The notes under the pieces were generated by a model. It saw only the letters and a list, made by a program, of their open reading frames with translations, did no database searches and was not told where the DNA came from. 64,000 bases of DNA. Source: CAYVQA01 sp045119035 (GTDB lineage Bacteria > Bacillota_I > Bacilli_A > ML615J-28 > CAG-313). The stretch is from NCBI GenBank assembly GCA_045119035.1, contig JBGVCU010000039.1, positions 38,018-102,017 of the forward strand, in the 5' to 3' direction. Below are positions 51,947-61,008 of the stretch, one piece after another (within the stretch, counting starts at the first letter, position 1; every line of letters begins with the position of its first letter). The position numbers and the translations under genes are program-made.

Positions 51947-54315
51947 TGAAAATATTTGGCGAAATTAAAAATATTCGCTTTTATAATGAGGATAATGGTT
52001 ATACCATTGCCTCTTTTCTATTATCATCAGAATCTTTTTCTGCTTCAATTGAATATACATCAAGTAAAATTATTACCATTGTTGGAAGTTTTGATCGAAA
52101 ACTTGCTCAAACAGAAGAAGTAGAACTTGAAGGTGATTATTCAAATAATAATAAATACGGTATGCAATTTATTGTTAAATCATATTCTCGTAAAACACTT
52201 CAAAATGAAGAAAGTATTATAAGATATTTAAGTAGTAGTATCTTTAGTGGTATTGGTGAAGTTACTGCATCAAAAATAGTTAATAAACTGGGTCTAAAAA
52301 CAATTGATAAAATTATTAAAGAACCATCTAGTTTAGAAGGTATCGGATTATCAAGAAAACAAATTGAAATAATCAAAGAGGGTGTTGTTAAAGATCAAGT
52401 TAATCAAGAAGCTCTTTTATATTATTTATCTGGTGGTTTAACTATTGATATTGCTTCTAAAATCATTAATACTTTAGGTATTAATAATTTAAATCTTGTT
52501 AAAAATAATCCTTATATTTTAATGGATAAATTACCAAGATTTGGATTTATTAAAAATGATAAATTTGCTTTATCAAAAGGCCTTAAAAAAGATTCTTTAA
52601 TTAGACTTGAAGCATTAACTTATCATTTATTAAAAGAAAACTTATATAATACTGGTAATAGTTACGTATTTTATAATACTTTTTTAAATGATATTGAGAA
52701 ATTTTTTAATAATGATAAGACACCTTTTGATATCAATAAGTTAGAAAAAGTTTTAAATAATTTATCAGTTAATAAAAAAATCCTTATTAAATACGATAGT
52801 AATAATAAGGAAAAACAATTATTTGATTATAATCTATACAAAGAAGAAACTAAAGTAATAGAAAATATAAAAGCTTTAATAAATCAAACTAGAGGAAATA
52901 CAAAAAAGTTTTCAAAAGATTTAATTAATGAACACTATAATAGTATTCTTTCTAGTCAAAAAATTAAATTTAATTCAAAACAAGAAGAAGCTATTTTAAA
53001 TGCCTTTTTAAATGATATAACAATCATAACAGGTGGACCTGGTACTGGTAAAACAACGATCATTAAAGCAATTATTGCTTTATATCAAAAATTAACTAAT
53101 AAAAAAGATATTGCGGTACTTGCTCCAACTGGCCGTGCCGCTAAAAGAATTCAAGAAACATCTAATATTGCCTCTTCAACAATCCATCGTTATTTAGGGT
53201 ATGATGGAGTACATTTTGCTTCATCAAGTGATGAACCAAAAGAGGAAGAATTAGTAATTGTTGATGAAGCATCAATGATTGATATTAATCTATTTTATCA
53301 CTTGATTACATCTATTAATCCAAATGCAAGAATTATTATTGTTGGAGACGTTGATCAACTTCCTTCAATTGGACCTGGACAAGTATTAAAAGATTTAATT
53401 GATTCAAAAGAAATTAATGTAATTAAATTAGAAGAAATTCATCGACAAAAAGAAAATTCAAGTATTATTAGTTTAGCTCATTCAATAAATGAAGGATATT
53501 TACCTGAATCACTACTTGAGAAAAAACATGATAGAAGTTTTTTAGTAAGTGATAATAATGCAATTTTATCTTTACTTTTAGATGTTGTTAAAAAAGCAAT
53601 TGATAAAGGATTTGATATATTAAAAGATATTCAAATACTAATTCCTATGTATCGTGGAATTATTGGAATTGATGAAGTTAATAAGCAAATTCAAAACATG
53701 GTAAATCCAAAAAAAGAAATTAAAAATTATGAAATTACACATTTTCAAAAAACATATCGAGTAAATGATAAAATAATTCAATTAATTAATCGTCCTGAAA
53801 AAGGGATTATGAATGGTGATATTGGATATATTACTTCAATAAATAAAAATGAAGAAGAAATAACTGGTATATCTTGCTTGTTTGATGATGTAAAAGTTGA
53901 TTACACTCTAGAAGAACTTGAAGAAATCACACTTGCGTATGCTATAACAATTCATAAAGCTCAAGGTTCTGAATTTAATGTTGTTATAATGCCAATTTCA
54001 TCAATGTATTATCCAATGTTAAAAAGAAAACTAATTTATACAGGAATAACTAGAGCTAAAGAAAAACTAATTCTTCTAGGTGATCCTAAAATGTTAAACT
54101 TAGCTGCAGGAAGACTTGAGGCTAATAGATATACTATTTTAAAAGATGAAGTAAAAAATAATAATGTAATTATCAATGAAGATATCTTTGTCTATAATGA
54201 GCCATTATATCAAGATGATAGTTCTACAATTGGAGAAATTAATTATCAATTCGAAGAATTAAATGAAGAAGAAGATTTATTCGGTGAATTAGTTACTCTT
54301 GATGATGAATTTTAA
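51946..54315 (+). CDS. recD2: RecD2-type ATP-dependent DNA helicase
   Basis: A 789-residue SF1B helicase. The N-terminal OB-like domain opens FGEIKNIRFYNEDNGYTIASF, helix-hairpin-helix repeats follow (FSGIGEVTASKIVNKLG), and the motor has Walker A GGPGTGKTTIIKAI (~365), APTGRAAKRIQETS, VDEASMID, GDVDQLPSIGPGQVLKD and YAITIHKAQGSEF near the end. This matches RecD2/TraA helicases that act 5'-3' outside a RecBCD complex. Coupled by TAATG to mnmA. Normal length. Confidence 0.96.
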   Translation: MKIFGEIKNIRFYNEDNGYTIASFLLSSESFSASIEYTSSKIITIVGSFDRKLAQTEEVELEGDYSNNNKYGMQFIVKSYSRKTLQNEESIIRYLSSSIFSGIGEVTASKIVNKLGLKTIDKIIKEPSSLEGIGLSRKQIEIIKEGVVKDQVNQEALLYYLSGGLTIDIASKIINTLGINNLNLVKNNPYILMDKLPRFGFIKNDKFALSKGLKKDSLIRLEALTYHLLKENLYNTGNSYVFYNTFLNDIEKFFNNDKTPFDINKLEKVLNNLSVNKKILIKYDSNNKEKQLFDYNLYKEETKVIENIKALINQTRGNTKKFSKDLINEHYNSILSSQKIKFNSKQEEAILNAFLNDITIITGGPGTGKTTIIKAIIALYQKLTNKKDIAVLAPTGRAAKRIQETSNIASSTIHRYLGYDGVHFASSSDEPKEEELVIVDEASMIDINLFYHLITSINPNARIIIVGDVDQLPSIGPGQVLKDLIDSKEINVIKLEEIHRQKENSSIISLAHSINEGYLPESLLEKKHDRSFLVSDNNAILSLLLDVVKKAIDKGFDILKDIQILIPMYRGIIGIDEVNKQIQNMVNPKKEIKNYEITHFQKTYRVNDKIIQLINRPEKGIMNGDIGYITSINKNEEEITGISCLFDDVKVDYTLEELEEITLAYAITIHKAQGSEFNVVIMPISSMYYPMLKRKLIYTGITRAKEKLILLGDPKMLNLAAGRLEANRYTILKDEVKNNNVIINEDIFVYNEPLYQDDSSTIGEINYQFEELNEEEDLFGELVTLDDEF

Positions 54316-54386
54316 TGTCATAAATTGTTAATTTTAAAACCATATAAATTGTTAAAAATAATAAAAACAATTTATGAGGTGATATT

Positions 54387-54554
54387 ATGAAATGTCTAGT
54401 TCCTTTTATGGCTTTTGCTTTAGGTGGATTAACTGTTTTTGGAATTTGTACTTATACACAAAATAAAAGTGAAGTAAAAAAATTAATTAAAACAATGACT
54501 AATTTTAAAGATACAGTTACAGAACAAGTTAAAGATATTGTTACAAATAAATAA
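54387..54554 (+). CDS. Small membrane-associated protein (55 residues)
   Basis: ATG 54387 is preceded by GAGGTG at 54376-54381. The product has an N-terminal hydrophobic segment, LVPFMAFALGGLTVFGICTY (residues 4-23), and a Lys-rich amphipathic helix (KSEVKKLIKTMTNFKDTVTEQVKDIV). The layout resembles short YtxH-like membrane proteins, but I would not assign a family. It sits between recD2 and the comEA-like gene and may be transcribed with them. Function unknown. Confidence 0.65.
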   Translation: MKCLVPFMAFALGGLTVFGICTYTQNKSEVKKLIKTMTNFKDTVTEQVKDIVTNK

Positions 54555-54598
54555 ACAGATTTTTTAAAAATAAAAGTATTATTAAATGAGGTGAAAAA

Positions 54599-55081
54599 AT
54601 GAAACTTATTTTAATAATACTTTTTTTATTGTCTATGACATCTTGTACTGACCAAATTGAATATAATGAATATATTGAACAAACCAATCCTAACTCTGAA
54701 TTTATAAATGTATATATAAGTGGAGAAGTTGTGCTACCAGGAATATATACAATTCAAAAAGATAAATTATTAATTGATTTAATTTATTTAGCAGGAGGAT
54801 TAACAAAATATGCTAACAGTGAAGTTATTAATTTTGTAAGACCATTATATAATAATGAAATGATTATTATTCCAAAAGGAAATATTATTAATTTAATTAA
54901 TATAAATAAAGCAACAAAACAAGAGTTCGATAGTGTACCCGGCATTAGTGCAACTGTTGCTGAGGCAATTATTAGTTATCGAAATGAAATTAAAGTTTTC
55001 TTATCTGTTGAAGATTTGAGAATCTTTTTAATAAAATATGATGTTGATTTTGAAGAAATTAAAGAATATTTTACTGTATGA
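54599..55081 (+). CDS. comEA: ComEA-like competence protein, here a lipoprotein
   Basis: A 160-residue protein with signal peptide and lipobox MTSC (lipidated C16), a SLBB domain (~37-97, VYISGEVVLPGIYTIQKDKLLIDLIYLAGGL) and a helix-hairpin-helix (~98-145, ININKATKQEFDSVPGISATVAEAIISYR). SLBB plus HhH is the ComEA layout: double-stranded DNA receptor for natural transformation on the outer membrane face. Classical ComEA has a membrane helix instead of a lipid anchor, so this is a variant. GAGGTG precedes ATG. The comEC frame starts inside its end. Confidence 0.85.
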   Translation: MKLILIILFLLSMTSCTDQIEYNEYIEQTNPNSEFINVYISGEVVLPGIYTIQKDKLLIDLIYLAGGLTKYANSEVINFVRPLYNNEMIIIPKGNIINLININKATKQEFDSVPGISATVAEAIISYRNEIKVFLSVEDLRIFLIKYDVDFEEIKEYFTV

Positions 55082-57248
55082 TATTATTAATAATGCATAT
55101 AAGTTATTAATCATTTTAATTTCTTTTATTTTTGTTATTTATAATTTTAATTTTATAAGTCTTATTTTTATTCTATTTATAATATATTTATATTTTAAAA
55201 AAAATTTACGCTTATTAATTTATAGTATTATTATATTCTTATTAATCTTAATTCAAATTTTAATCTATCATATTAATTATAATTTAACTATTGATAGATA
55301 TAAAAATAATAATCAAATTAATAATACCTATAAAGTAAATAATGTATCATTTAAAGAAAATTATCAATTAATATTACTAAAAGATCGTAATTTTTATTTA
55401 AATTTATATCTATATGATGATAAGATCAATTACAATATTATTCCAGGAAGTATAGTTTATATAAAAGGAATAATAGAAATACCTAGTAAAAATTATTTAG
55501 AGTATACATTTAGTTATTTTAATTATTTAAAAGAAAATAAGATAATAGGTATTATAAAACAAGAAAATATTAAAATAATTGAAAATACTTTTTCTATAAA
55601 TATAATAGCTTATAATATTAAAAAATACTATGATAATAATTTTTCTATTTCATCAAGTTCATATTTAAAAGCCTTAATTATTGGTGATAAAACATCTTTA
55701 GATAGTTCATTAAAAGATAATATTAATAAAATTGGAATAAGTCATTTATTTGTTGTATCAGGGCTACATGTATCAATATTTGTTATTATAATATCTAAAT
55801 TAACAAACTTAATGCATATTAAAGAAAAATATTCAGATATAATAACAATCATTATACTGTTTATATATTTATTTATAACAAACATTTTAATTTCTGTTTT
55901 TAGGGTCTTTTTAAGCCAAATATTAAAGTTTCTAAATAAAGATAAACAAATAAACACCTTTAATTTATTTTCAATTAATGTAATTATTTCAATGATTATT
56001 TTTCCTAATAAAATACTCTCTTATAGTTTTATTTTAACTTATTTAATTAGTGGAGTAATTATTCTATCTAAAAAAATCCTAGAAGAAAAATCAAAATTTA
56101 TTCAATCATTACTTATTAGTATAATAAGTATTTTTATAACACTTCCAATTATAATTAACATTAATGGCGAAATAAACTTATTAAGTATAATTTATAATAT
56201 CTTTTATATTCCCTTTGTATCATATCTTATAATTCCTTTATCTTTAATAGTTTCTATTCTTCCTTTTTTAAAAACAATATATGAAGTTATTATTAATTTA
56301 TTTAATTCTTCAATTAATTATTTAGGTTCATTAAATAGTGGAATAATTATTTTTCCTATGTTTAGTTTTTTCTTTATCTTAATATATTATTTTATATTAT
56401 ATTTAGTATTATATTATTTTGAATTAAAAAATACTAAAAGAACAATGTATTGTATTTTAGTATTTATTATATTCCTTTTTATTTATCAAAATAAAATAAT
56501 TTTTAATTTAGATAAAGAAATAAATTTTTTAAATCTAGAAATTGGTGATGCTACATTTATAAAGTATCCTGCAAATACTTGTAATATTATTATTGATACT
56601 GGTGAAAATGAAGAAATATTATTATATCTTAAAAAAAGAGGTATAAAAAGAATCGATTATTTAATTATATCTCATGGTGATAGTGATCATAACTATATGT
56701 TAAAAGATTTAATTAAAACATTTAATGTAAAAAATGTAATCATTTCTTCATATGATAATATATCTTTAAGATATTTAAATGAAACTAAAAAAAGAGTAAA
56801 TTTAATTAAAATAAAAGGTTATAATGAAATAAAAACTAAATATTTTAATTTAACTTTATATAATCCTTTAGTAAATAATCAAGATATTAATGATAATAGT
56901 TTAGTATTTAAACTTGATTTAAATGATTTAAGCATCCTTTTTACAGGAGATGCATCAATTAATATCGAAAAAGATATTATTAAAAAATATAATAATATTA
57001 ATGTGGATATTTTAAAAGTTGCTCATCATGGATCTAATACATCATCATCAGTTGAATTTTTAAATAGTATTAAATTTAAACTTGCTGTTGCTATGAATGG
57101 TTATAATAATACATATGGATTTCCTCATAAAAATGTTATAAATCGATTTAGTAATAAAATATTACTTAATACAATAGATGAAGGAACAATCAAATTTAAA
57201 AAGAAAATATATCAAAAACATTATATATTTAAATCTTATAAAATATAA
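55038..57248 (+). CDS. comEC: ComEC/Rec2-type DNA uptake channel
   Basis: A 736-residue polytopic protein. The N-terminal part has an OB-like soluble domain between early helices, the competence domain carries SHLFVVSGLHVSIFVIIISKL (~235), and the C-terminal metallo-beta-lactamase-like domain carries LIISHGDSDHNYM, LFTGDA and LKVAHHGSNTSSS (to ~675), probably the nuclease that degrades one strand. It conducts single-stranded DNA into the cell. In-frame ATG 55038 lies 44 bases inside comEA; a start a few codons later (TTG 55044 or 55050) is possible as no strong ribosome site is seen. Very AT-rich, Ile- and Asn-heavy. Confidence 0.92.
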   Translation: MMLILKKLKNILLYDIINNAYKLLIILISFIFVIYNFNFISLIFILFIIYLYFKKNLRLLIYSIIIFLLILIQILIYHINYNLTIDRYKNNNQINNTYKVNNVSFKENYQLILLKDRNFYLNLYLYDDKINYNIIPGSIVYIKGIIEIPSKNYLEYTFSYFNYLKENKIIGIIKQENIKIIENTFSINIIAYNIKKYYDNNFSISSSSYLKALIIGDKTSLDSSLKDNINKIGISHLFVVSGLHVSIFVIIISKLTNLMHIKEKYSDIITIIILFIYLFITNILISVFRVFLSQILKFLNKDKQINTFNLFSINVIISMIIFPNKILSYSFILTYLISGVIILSKKILEEKSKFIQSLLISIISIFITLPIIININGEINLLSIIYNIFYIPFVSYLIIPLSLIVSILPFLKTIYEVIINLFNSSINYLGSLNSGIIIFPMFSFFFILIYYFILYLVLYYFELKNTKRTMYCILVFIIFLFIYQNKIIFNLDKEINFLNLEIGDATFIKYPANTCNIIIDTGENEEILLYLKKRGIKRIDYLIISHGDSDHNYMLKDLIKTFNVKNVIISSYDNISLRYLNETKKRVNLIKIKGYNEIKTKYFNLTLYNPLVNNQDINDNSLVFKLDLNDLSILFTGDASINIEKDIIKKYNNINVDILKVAHHGSNTSSSVEFLNSIKFKLAVAMNGYNNTYGFPHKNVINRFSNKILLNTIDEGTIKFKKKIYQKHYIFKSYKI

Positions 57249-57305
57249 ATTAGTTATTTTTTTAAAATAAAATATTATAAAATTAAAAAAATATAATCAT
57301 ACCAC

Positions 57306-57334
57306 TGGAAATTTTTAAAAAAATATGATATAAT
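57306..57334 (+). promoter_or_regulatory. Promoter of rpsT
   Basis: Extended -10 TGATATAAT (TATAAT at 57329-57334) with a weak TGGAAA 17 bases upstream. The rpsT start follows ~48 bases later after GGAGGAAA. No obvious S20-binding mimic can be claimed. Confidence 0.55.
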
Positions 57335-57382
57335 ACTTAATGATGTAAATTCGTATTAATAATTTATGGAGGAAATTTATAA

Positions 57383-57646
57383 ATGGCTAATATTAAACAA
57401 CAAAAGAAAAGAGATCTTACTAATAACAAAAGAAGATTATTAAATGCTTCATTTAATTCATCATTAAAAACAGCATTAAAAGCTTTCGATAAAAAAGTTG
57501 CTGAAAAAGATTTAGCTGGTGCTCAAGAAGCTTATAACTTCGCTTGTAAAAAATTAGACAAAGCTGTAGTTAAAGGTATTCATCATAAAAACTACGCTAG
57601 CCGTCAAAAATCTCGTTTATCAAATGCATTAAATACTTTAAAATAA
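57383..57646 (+). CDS. rpsT: 30S ribosomal protein S20
   Basis: An 87-residue, Lys-rich helical protein. It starts MANIKQQKKRDLTNNKRRLLNASFNSSLKTALKAF and ends KGIHHKNYASRQKSRLSNALNTL, both diagnostic of bacterial S20. It binds 16S rRNA early in small-subunit assembly. TGGAGGAAA precedes ATG. In Bacilli rpsT often lies beside holA and gpr; here ung is inserted between rpsT and holA. A terminator follows within two bases of the stop. Confidence 0.97.
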   Translation: MANIKQQKKRDLTNNKRRLLNASFNSSLKTALKAFDKKVAEKDLAGAQEAYNFACKKLDKAVVKGIHHKNYASRQKSRLSNALNTLK

Positions 57647-57647
57647 G

Positions 57648-57671
57648 AAGTCATTATTAAATGACTTTTTT
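57648..57671 (+). terminator. Terminator of rpsT
   Basis: AAGTCATT (57648-57655) and AATGACTT (57660-57667), loop ATTA, then T residues to 57671. Confidence 0.85.
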
Positions 57672-57673
57672 AT

Positions 57674-57702
57674 TTTACCTAAAATTATATTTATGATATA
57701 AT
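57674..57702 (+). promoter_or_regulatory. Promoter of ung
   Basis: TTTACC (57674-57679), 17-base spacer, extended -10 TGATATAAT (TATAAT at 57697-57702), ~35 bases before the start. Confidence 0.6.
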
Positions 57703-57736
57703 AAGGTAGATATATTTATAAAAAAGGTAGTATAAT

Positions 57737-58375
57737 ATGAAAACATGGACAGACTTTTTTAATATTGAAAAAGAAAAACCCTATTTTAAAGAATTAATGA
57801 ATTTTGTTGATAGCGAATATAAGAATAAAAAAATAAATCCTAAAAAAGAAGATATTTTTAAAGCATTTAGTTATACAAAATTAGAAGATGTTAAAGTAGT
57901 AATTTTAGGACAAGATCCATATCCAACAAACGATTATGCGTGTGGACTGGCGTTTTCTGTTAAAGAAGATTCTAAATTACCTAAAAGTTTAGTTAATATT
58001 TTCAAAGAACTTACAAGTGATACAGGAATTATTAAAGAAAATGGAGATTTATCCAGTTGGGCTAAAAATGGTGTTTTACTACTTAATACTATTTTAACTT
58101 GTGAAGAAAATTCTCCTTTAAGTCATAAAAATAAAGGATGGGAAATATTAACTGATAATATTATTAAACACCTTAATACAATTAACAGAAAAATTGTTTT
58201 TATATTATGGGGAAGTCCAGCAATTAAAAAAGCTGAATTATTAAATAATTCAAATCATTTAATAATAAAAACACCACATCCTTCACCACTTTCTGCTTAT
58301 AGAGGTTTTTTTGGCTCAAAAGTATTTTCAAGAACTTGTAGTTATTTAGGAATAGATTATAATATATGGAAATAA
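57737..58375 (+). CDS. ung: Uracil-DNA glycosylase (family 1)
   Basis: A 212-residue family 1 glycosylase. The water-activating motif is GQDPYPTNDYACGLAFSV with D60, and the minor-groove loop is HPSPLSAYRGFFGS with H181; LLLNTILTCEENSPLSHKNKGWE is also typical. It removes uracil from DNA in base-excision repair. The length is slightly short but all motifs are present. It has its own promoter and a terminator shared with convergent holA, so it is a single-gene unit. Confidence 0.97.
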   Translation: MKTWTDFFNIEKEKPYFKELMNFVDSEYKNKKINPKKEDIFKAFSYTKLEDVKVVILGQDPYPTNDYACGLAFSVKEDSKLPKSLVNIFKELTSDTGIIKENGDLSSWAKNGVLLLNTILTCEENSPLSHKNKGWEILTDNIIKHLNTINRKIVFILWGSPAIKKAELLNNSNHLIIKTPHPSPLSAYRGFFGSKVFSRTCSYLGIDYNIWK

Positions 58376-58399
58376 GAGGAATCCAAATGGATTCCTCTT
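58374..58399. terminator. Bidirectional terminator between ung and holA
   Basis: AAGAGGAATCC (58374-58384), loop AAAT, GGATTCCTCTT (58389-58399): a perfect 11-bp stem. It overlaps the last base of the ung stop and the first bases of the reverse-strand holA stop. Confidence 0.88.
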
Positions 58400-59354
58400 A
58401 TAATTTTAATAATAATAATTCTAAACCAATATTTTTTGAAATTTGTCCTGTTTTAATTTTATAATCTAAATCAGCTAAATTTTCAATATAACGATTTAAT
58501 TCTTCAATTTTAAATGCTTTAGCGTCCTTTACTAAATAATAAGCTCTACCTTTACTAATATTACAAATTGTTGCTATATCTTGATTATTATATCCAGCAA
58601 GAAGTAATTTAGATGTAATAAGAAGTTCGATAAAGGCTTTTGAAATCATTCCAAGTAGACCTAGAGTATCGTTAGTATTTAGTGCTAATTCATTATAAAT
58701 TTTTAAAATAGTAGTTCTATTTTTAGTAACAATAGCTTTTGCTAAATTAAAGATATCATCTTCTAAATCTTTATTAACAAGTAATTCTACATCACTACTT
58801 GTAATAACTCCACCAAGACCTGCATATAAACTTAGTTTTTCAATTTCATTATCAGCTCTTATTAAATCATGATTTAAATAACTTAATAATAATTTTAATG
58901 CATCATCTCTAATAGTAACACCATTTAAAGAAAGTTTTCTTACAATCATTCCTCCAAATTCAATATCTTCAAGACGTTTAATATCAATAATAGATGCTTT
59001 TTTAATTAATGTTTTATAAACAAGAGATTCAGGATTAATATTAATATTTGTAGCGTCAATAATGATAATAGTTGTTGGATTAGGGTGATTTAGGTAATTA
59101 TTAAATTCTTTTAAATCGTTTGTTATATTAACTGTTTGTAGAAATTTAGGATTTCTTAAAATTAGTATTTTTTGTTCTTGTAAAAAAGGAATAGTAACTG
59201 CTTCACTAATTACTTTTTTAAAAGAAGTAAGATCCATATCATATCTAATTACATCACTAGGTGTTTTAGATAGTTCATCAATTAATCTGTTTATTCTTGT
59301 TCTAATTACAGGTTCTTCGCTACCTGTGAACAAATATAAAGTATCTTGTTCCAC
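58398..59354 (-). CDS. holA: DNA polymerase III delta subunit
   Basis: About 318 residues with HolA features: an opening YLFTGSEEPVIRTRI, an AAA-like core (QEQKILILRNPKFL; NPTTIIIIDATNINI), and the three-helix C-terminal domain (NTDTLGLLGMISKAFIELLITSKLL; GRAYYLVKDAKAF). It loads the sliding clamp as part of the clamp loader. The longest frame starts at GTG 59363, but AAGGAA lies only two bases from that codon; GTG 59354, ten bases from it, is the better start. Convergent with ung, divergent from gpr. Confidence 0.9.
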   Translation of the reverse strand: MEQDTLYLFTGSEEPVIRTRINRLIDELSKTPSDVIRYDMDLTSFKKVISEAVTIPFLQEQKILILRNPKFLQTVNITNDLKEFNNYLNHPNPTTIIIIDATNININPESLVYKTLIKKASIIDIKRLEDIEFGGMIVRKLSLNGVTIRDDALKLLLSYLNHDLIRADNEIEKLSLYAGLGGVITSSDVELLVNKDLEDDIFNLAKAIVTKNRTTILKIYNELALNTNDTLGLLGMISKAFIELLITSKLLLAGYNNQDIATICNISKGRAYYLVKDAKAFKIEELNRYIENLADLDYKIKTGQISKNIGLELLLLKL

Positions 59355-59475
59355 ATTAATCACTTCCTTTTAATTATTGTTATTATAACATATTTTAAAT
59401 AAAAATAAATAAAATATGTTTAAAATATTAATCTTTAGTTAAAACTATAAATAATAAAATAATTTTGAGGTATGT

Positions 59476-60459
59476 ATGAAAAAAGATTTATTATTTAGAA
59501 CAGATTTAGCCTACGATGAAGTAGGTCAAGAAGAGTTTATTGAAACAACAACTAAAAATAACTTAGTTATTCATAAATTAGTTGTGGATAAGATTAAAAA
59601 AGAATTTCTACATAAAAAAGAGGGAGTATATTATACAATTGAATTAAACAAGTTAAATTATCATGATGTAACAACATCTGAGGTAATTGAAAACGAACTT
59701 TCTATTATTCTTAAAAATATTCTTCTTGAAGAAGATTTAGTCGATAAAAAATGTTTAGTAGTAGGACTGGGAAATTTAAACGTAACTCCTGATGCATTAG
59801 GACCATATGTATTAGATAATGTTGTTGTAACACGTCATTTATTTAAAGAAGATTTAGTAAGTTCAAGTTATTCTGAGGTTAGTGGTATTGCTCCTGGAGT
59901 AATGGGAACAACAGGAATTGAAACCTTTGATATAATTCAAAGTATAGTTAAAAAAATTGACATTGACTTTGTAATAGTAGTAGATGCATTATGTTCATCA
60001 TCAATTGAGCGTATTAATAATACAATTCAAATAACAAACACAGGTATTAAACCAGGTAGTGGTATTGGTAATAAAAGAAAAGAAATTTCCAAAGAATCCC
60101 TTGGAATTCCTGTAATTGCTATTGGGATTCCAACTGTTGTTGATTTTGTTACTATAACAAGTGAGGTTATGGATTTAGTTGTAAAACATTTAGATTATTT
60201 TTATCAAAAGAAAAAACCTAATTTTTTAGATCCTACAAATTTAGAACTTGAAAAACATCAAGTTTCAAATCAACAAAAAGAACATTTTTTAGGTAAAGTA
60301 GGATTATTAAGTATTGATGAGAAAAAAGCATTAATTAAGGATGTTATTTCAAATGGAGGATACAATATGATTGTTACCCCTAAAGAAATAGATTTAGATG
60401 TTGAGGATTTATCAAAGATTGTAGCTATGGCTATTAATAAAACATTACATCATTATTAA
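59476..60459 (+). CDS. gpr: GPR endopeptidase (spore germination protease)
   Basis: A 327-residue GPR protease. It begins FRTDLAYDE, where the propeptide is normally cleaved after a short N-terminal stretch, and has VVGLGNLNVTPDALGP, SEVSGIAPGVMGTTGIET, VIVVDALCSSSIERINNTIQITNTGIKPGSGIGNKRKEIS and IGIPTVVDFVTI, all diagnostic. GPR degrades the small acid-soluble DNA-protecting proteins when spores germinate, so it implies spore formation in this lineage. GAGGT precedes ATG. A sigma-G-type promoter could not be confirmed. In Bacillus gpr is followed by spoIIP and yqxA; here two small membrane-protein genes follow and spoIIP is missing. Confidence 0.95.
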   Translation: MKKDLLFRTDLAYDEVGQEEFIETTTKNNLVIHKLVVDKIKKEFLHKKEGVYYTIELNKLNYHDVTTSEVIENELSIILKNILLEEDLVDKKCLVVGLGNLNVTPDALGPYVLDNVVVTRHLFKEDLVSSSYSEVSGIAPGVMGTTGIETFDIIQSIVKKIDIDFVIVVDALCSSSIERINNTIQITNTGIKPGSGIGNKRKEISKESLGIPVIAIGIPTVVDFVTITSEVMDLVVKHLDYFYQKKKPNFLDPTNLELEKHQVSNQQKEHFLGKVGLLSIDEKKALIKDVISNGGYNMIVTPKEIDLDVEDLSKIVAMAINKTLHHY

Positions 60460-60483
60460 TATAATTTAATCATATATATTAAT

Positions 60484-60717
60484 ATGAATAAAAAATTATT
60501 TATTATTTTTACTTTAGCATTTGTATCTTTTATAAACAATCTAATATGCAACTTTGATTATTTAATTGATTTAATGATGAGTTTTCCTGTTGAGTTTTAT
60601 TTATTTAAAACATCAAATAATTTAACTATTAAAGAATATTTAATAGTTCTGTATTCTTTAATTTGTTATTTTACATTTTTTATTAACAAAAATCCATTGA
60701 GTGTGTTGAGAGTATGA
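60484..60717 (+). CDS. Small membrane protein (77 residues) downstream of gpr
   Basis: Two hydrophobic segments (residues ~4-22 and ~52-67) separated by a polar part with FPVEFYLFKTSNNLTIKEYL. I recognise no family. No clear ribosome site precedes ATG 60484, so it may depend on read-through from gpr 24 bases upstream; the stop (GTATGA) overlaps the next start, suggesting coupling. Its position is that of spoIIP in Bacillus, but length and sequence do not resemble SpoIIP. Confidence 0.5.
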   Translation: MNKKLFIIFTLAFVSFINNLICNFDYLIDLMMSFPVEFYLFKTSNNLTIKEYLIVLYSLICYFTFFINKNPLSVLRV

Positions 60718-60962
60718 AAAAATTATTATTAATTATTTTGATCTTAGTAGGTTTTTTCCTAGGACTAAGTTTAGGTGAAGCCTCTTTTACAAAAAGTAAA
60801 TTATTAGAAGAAGAGATAGAATATTTTGAAGAAGAAATTGTTAAACCAAATAATTATGAAAATTTAGAATTTAAACCTAAAAAGAATCTTTTTAATAAAA
60901 TAGCAAGTACTATAGAAAAGACTTTAAATGCGGTTTTTGAAAAAATCAGTGAAAAGTTGTAA
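60714..60962 (+). CDS. Small single-pass membrane protein, YqxA-like in outline
   Basis: An 82-residue protein: N-terminal membrane helix LLLIILILVGFFLGLSLG (~4-21), an acidic middle (LLEEEIEYFEEEI) and an amphipathic C-terminal helix (LFNKIASTIEKTLNAVFEKISEKL). YqxA, encoded downstream of gpr and spoIIP in Bacillus, has the same outline of helix, polar middle and amphipathic end, but I see no firm sequence motif, so this is only a suggestion. It overlaps the preceding gene by 4 bases. A strong promoter for a separate short RNA starts 16 bases after its stop. Confidence 0.5.
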   Translation: MKKLLLIILILVGFFLGLSLGEASFTKSKLLEEEIEYFEEEIVKPNNYENLEFKPKKNLFNKIASTIEKTLNAVFEKISEKL

Positions 60963-60977
60963 ATTAAACAAATTTGA

Positions 60978-61006
60978 TTGACTTAACATAAAATAATTGT
61001 TATAAT
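60978..61006 (+). promoter_or_regulatory. Strong promoter in front of a 17-bp hairpin
   Basis: TTGACT (60978-60983), 17-base spacer, TATAAT (61001-61006). Five of six and six of six bases match the consensus. Transcription would start about 61013, inside the left arm of the hairpin described next. Confidence 0.8.
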
Positions 61007-61008
61007 TT

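Noticed and set aside
60484..60717. 77-residue gene as a degraded spoIIP
   Set aside because: No SpoIIP-type amidase motif or length; only the position agrees.
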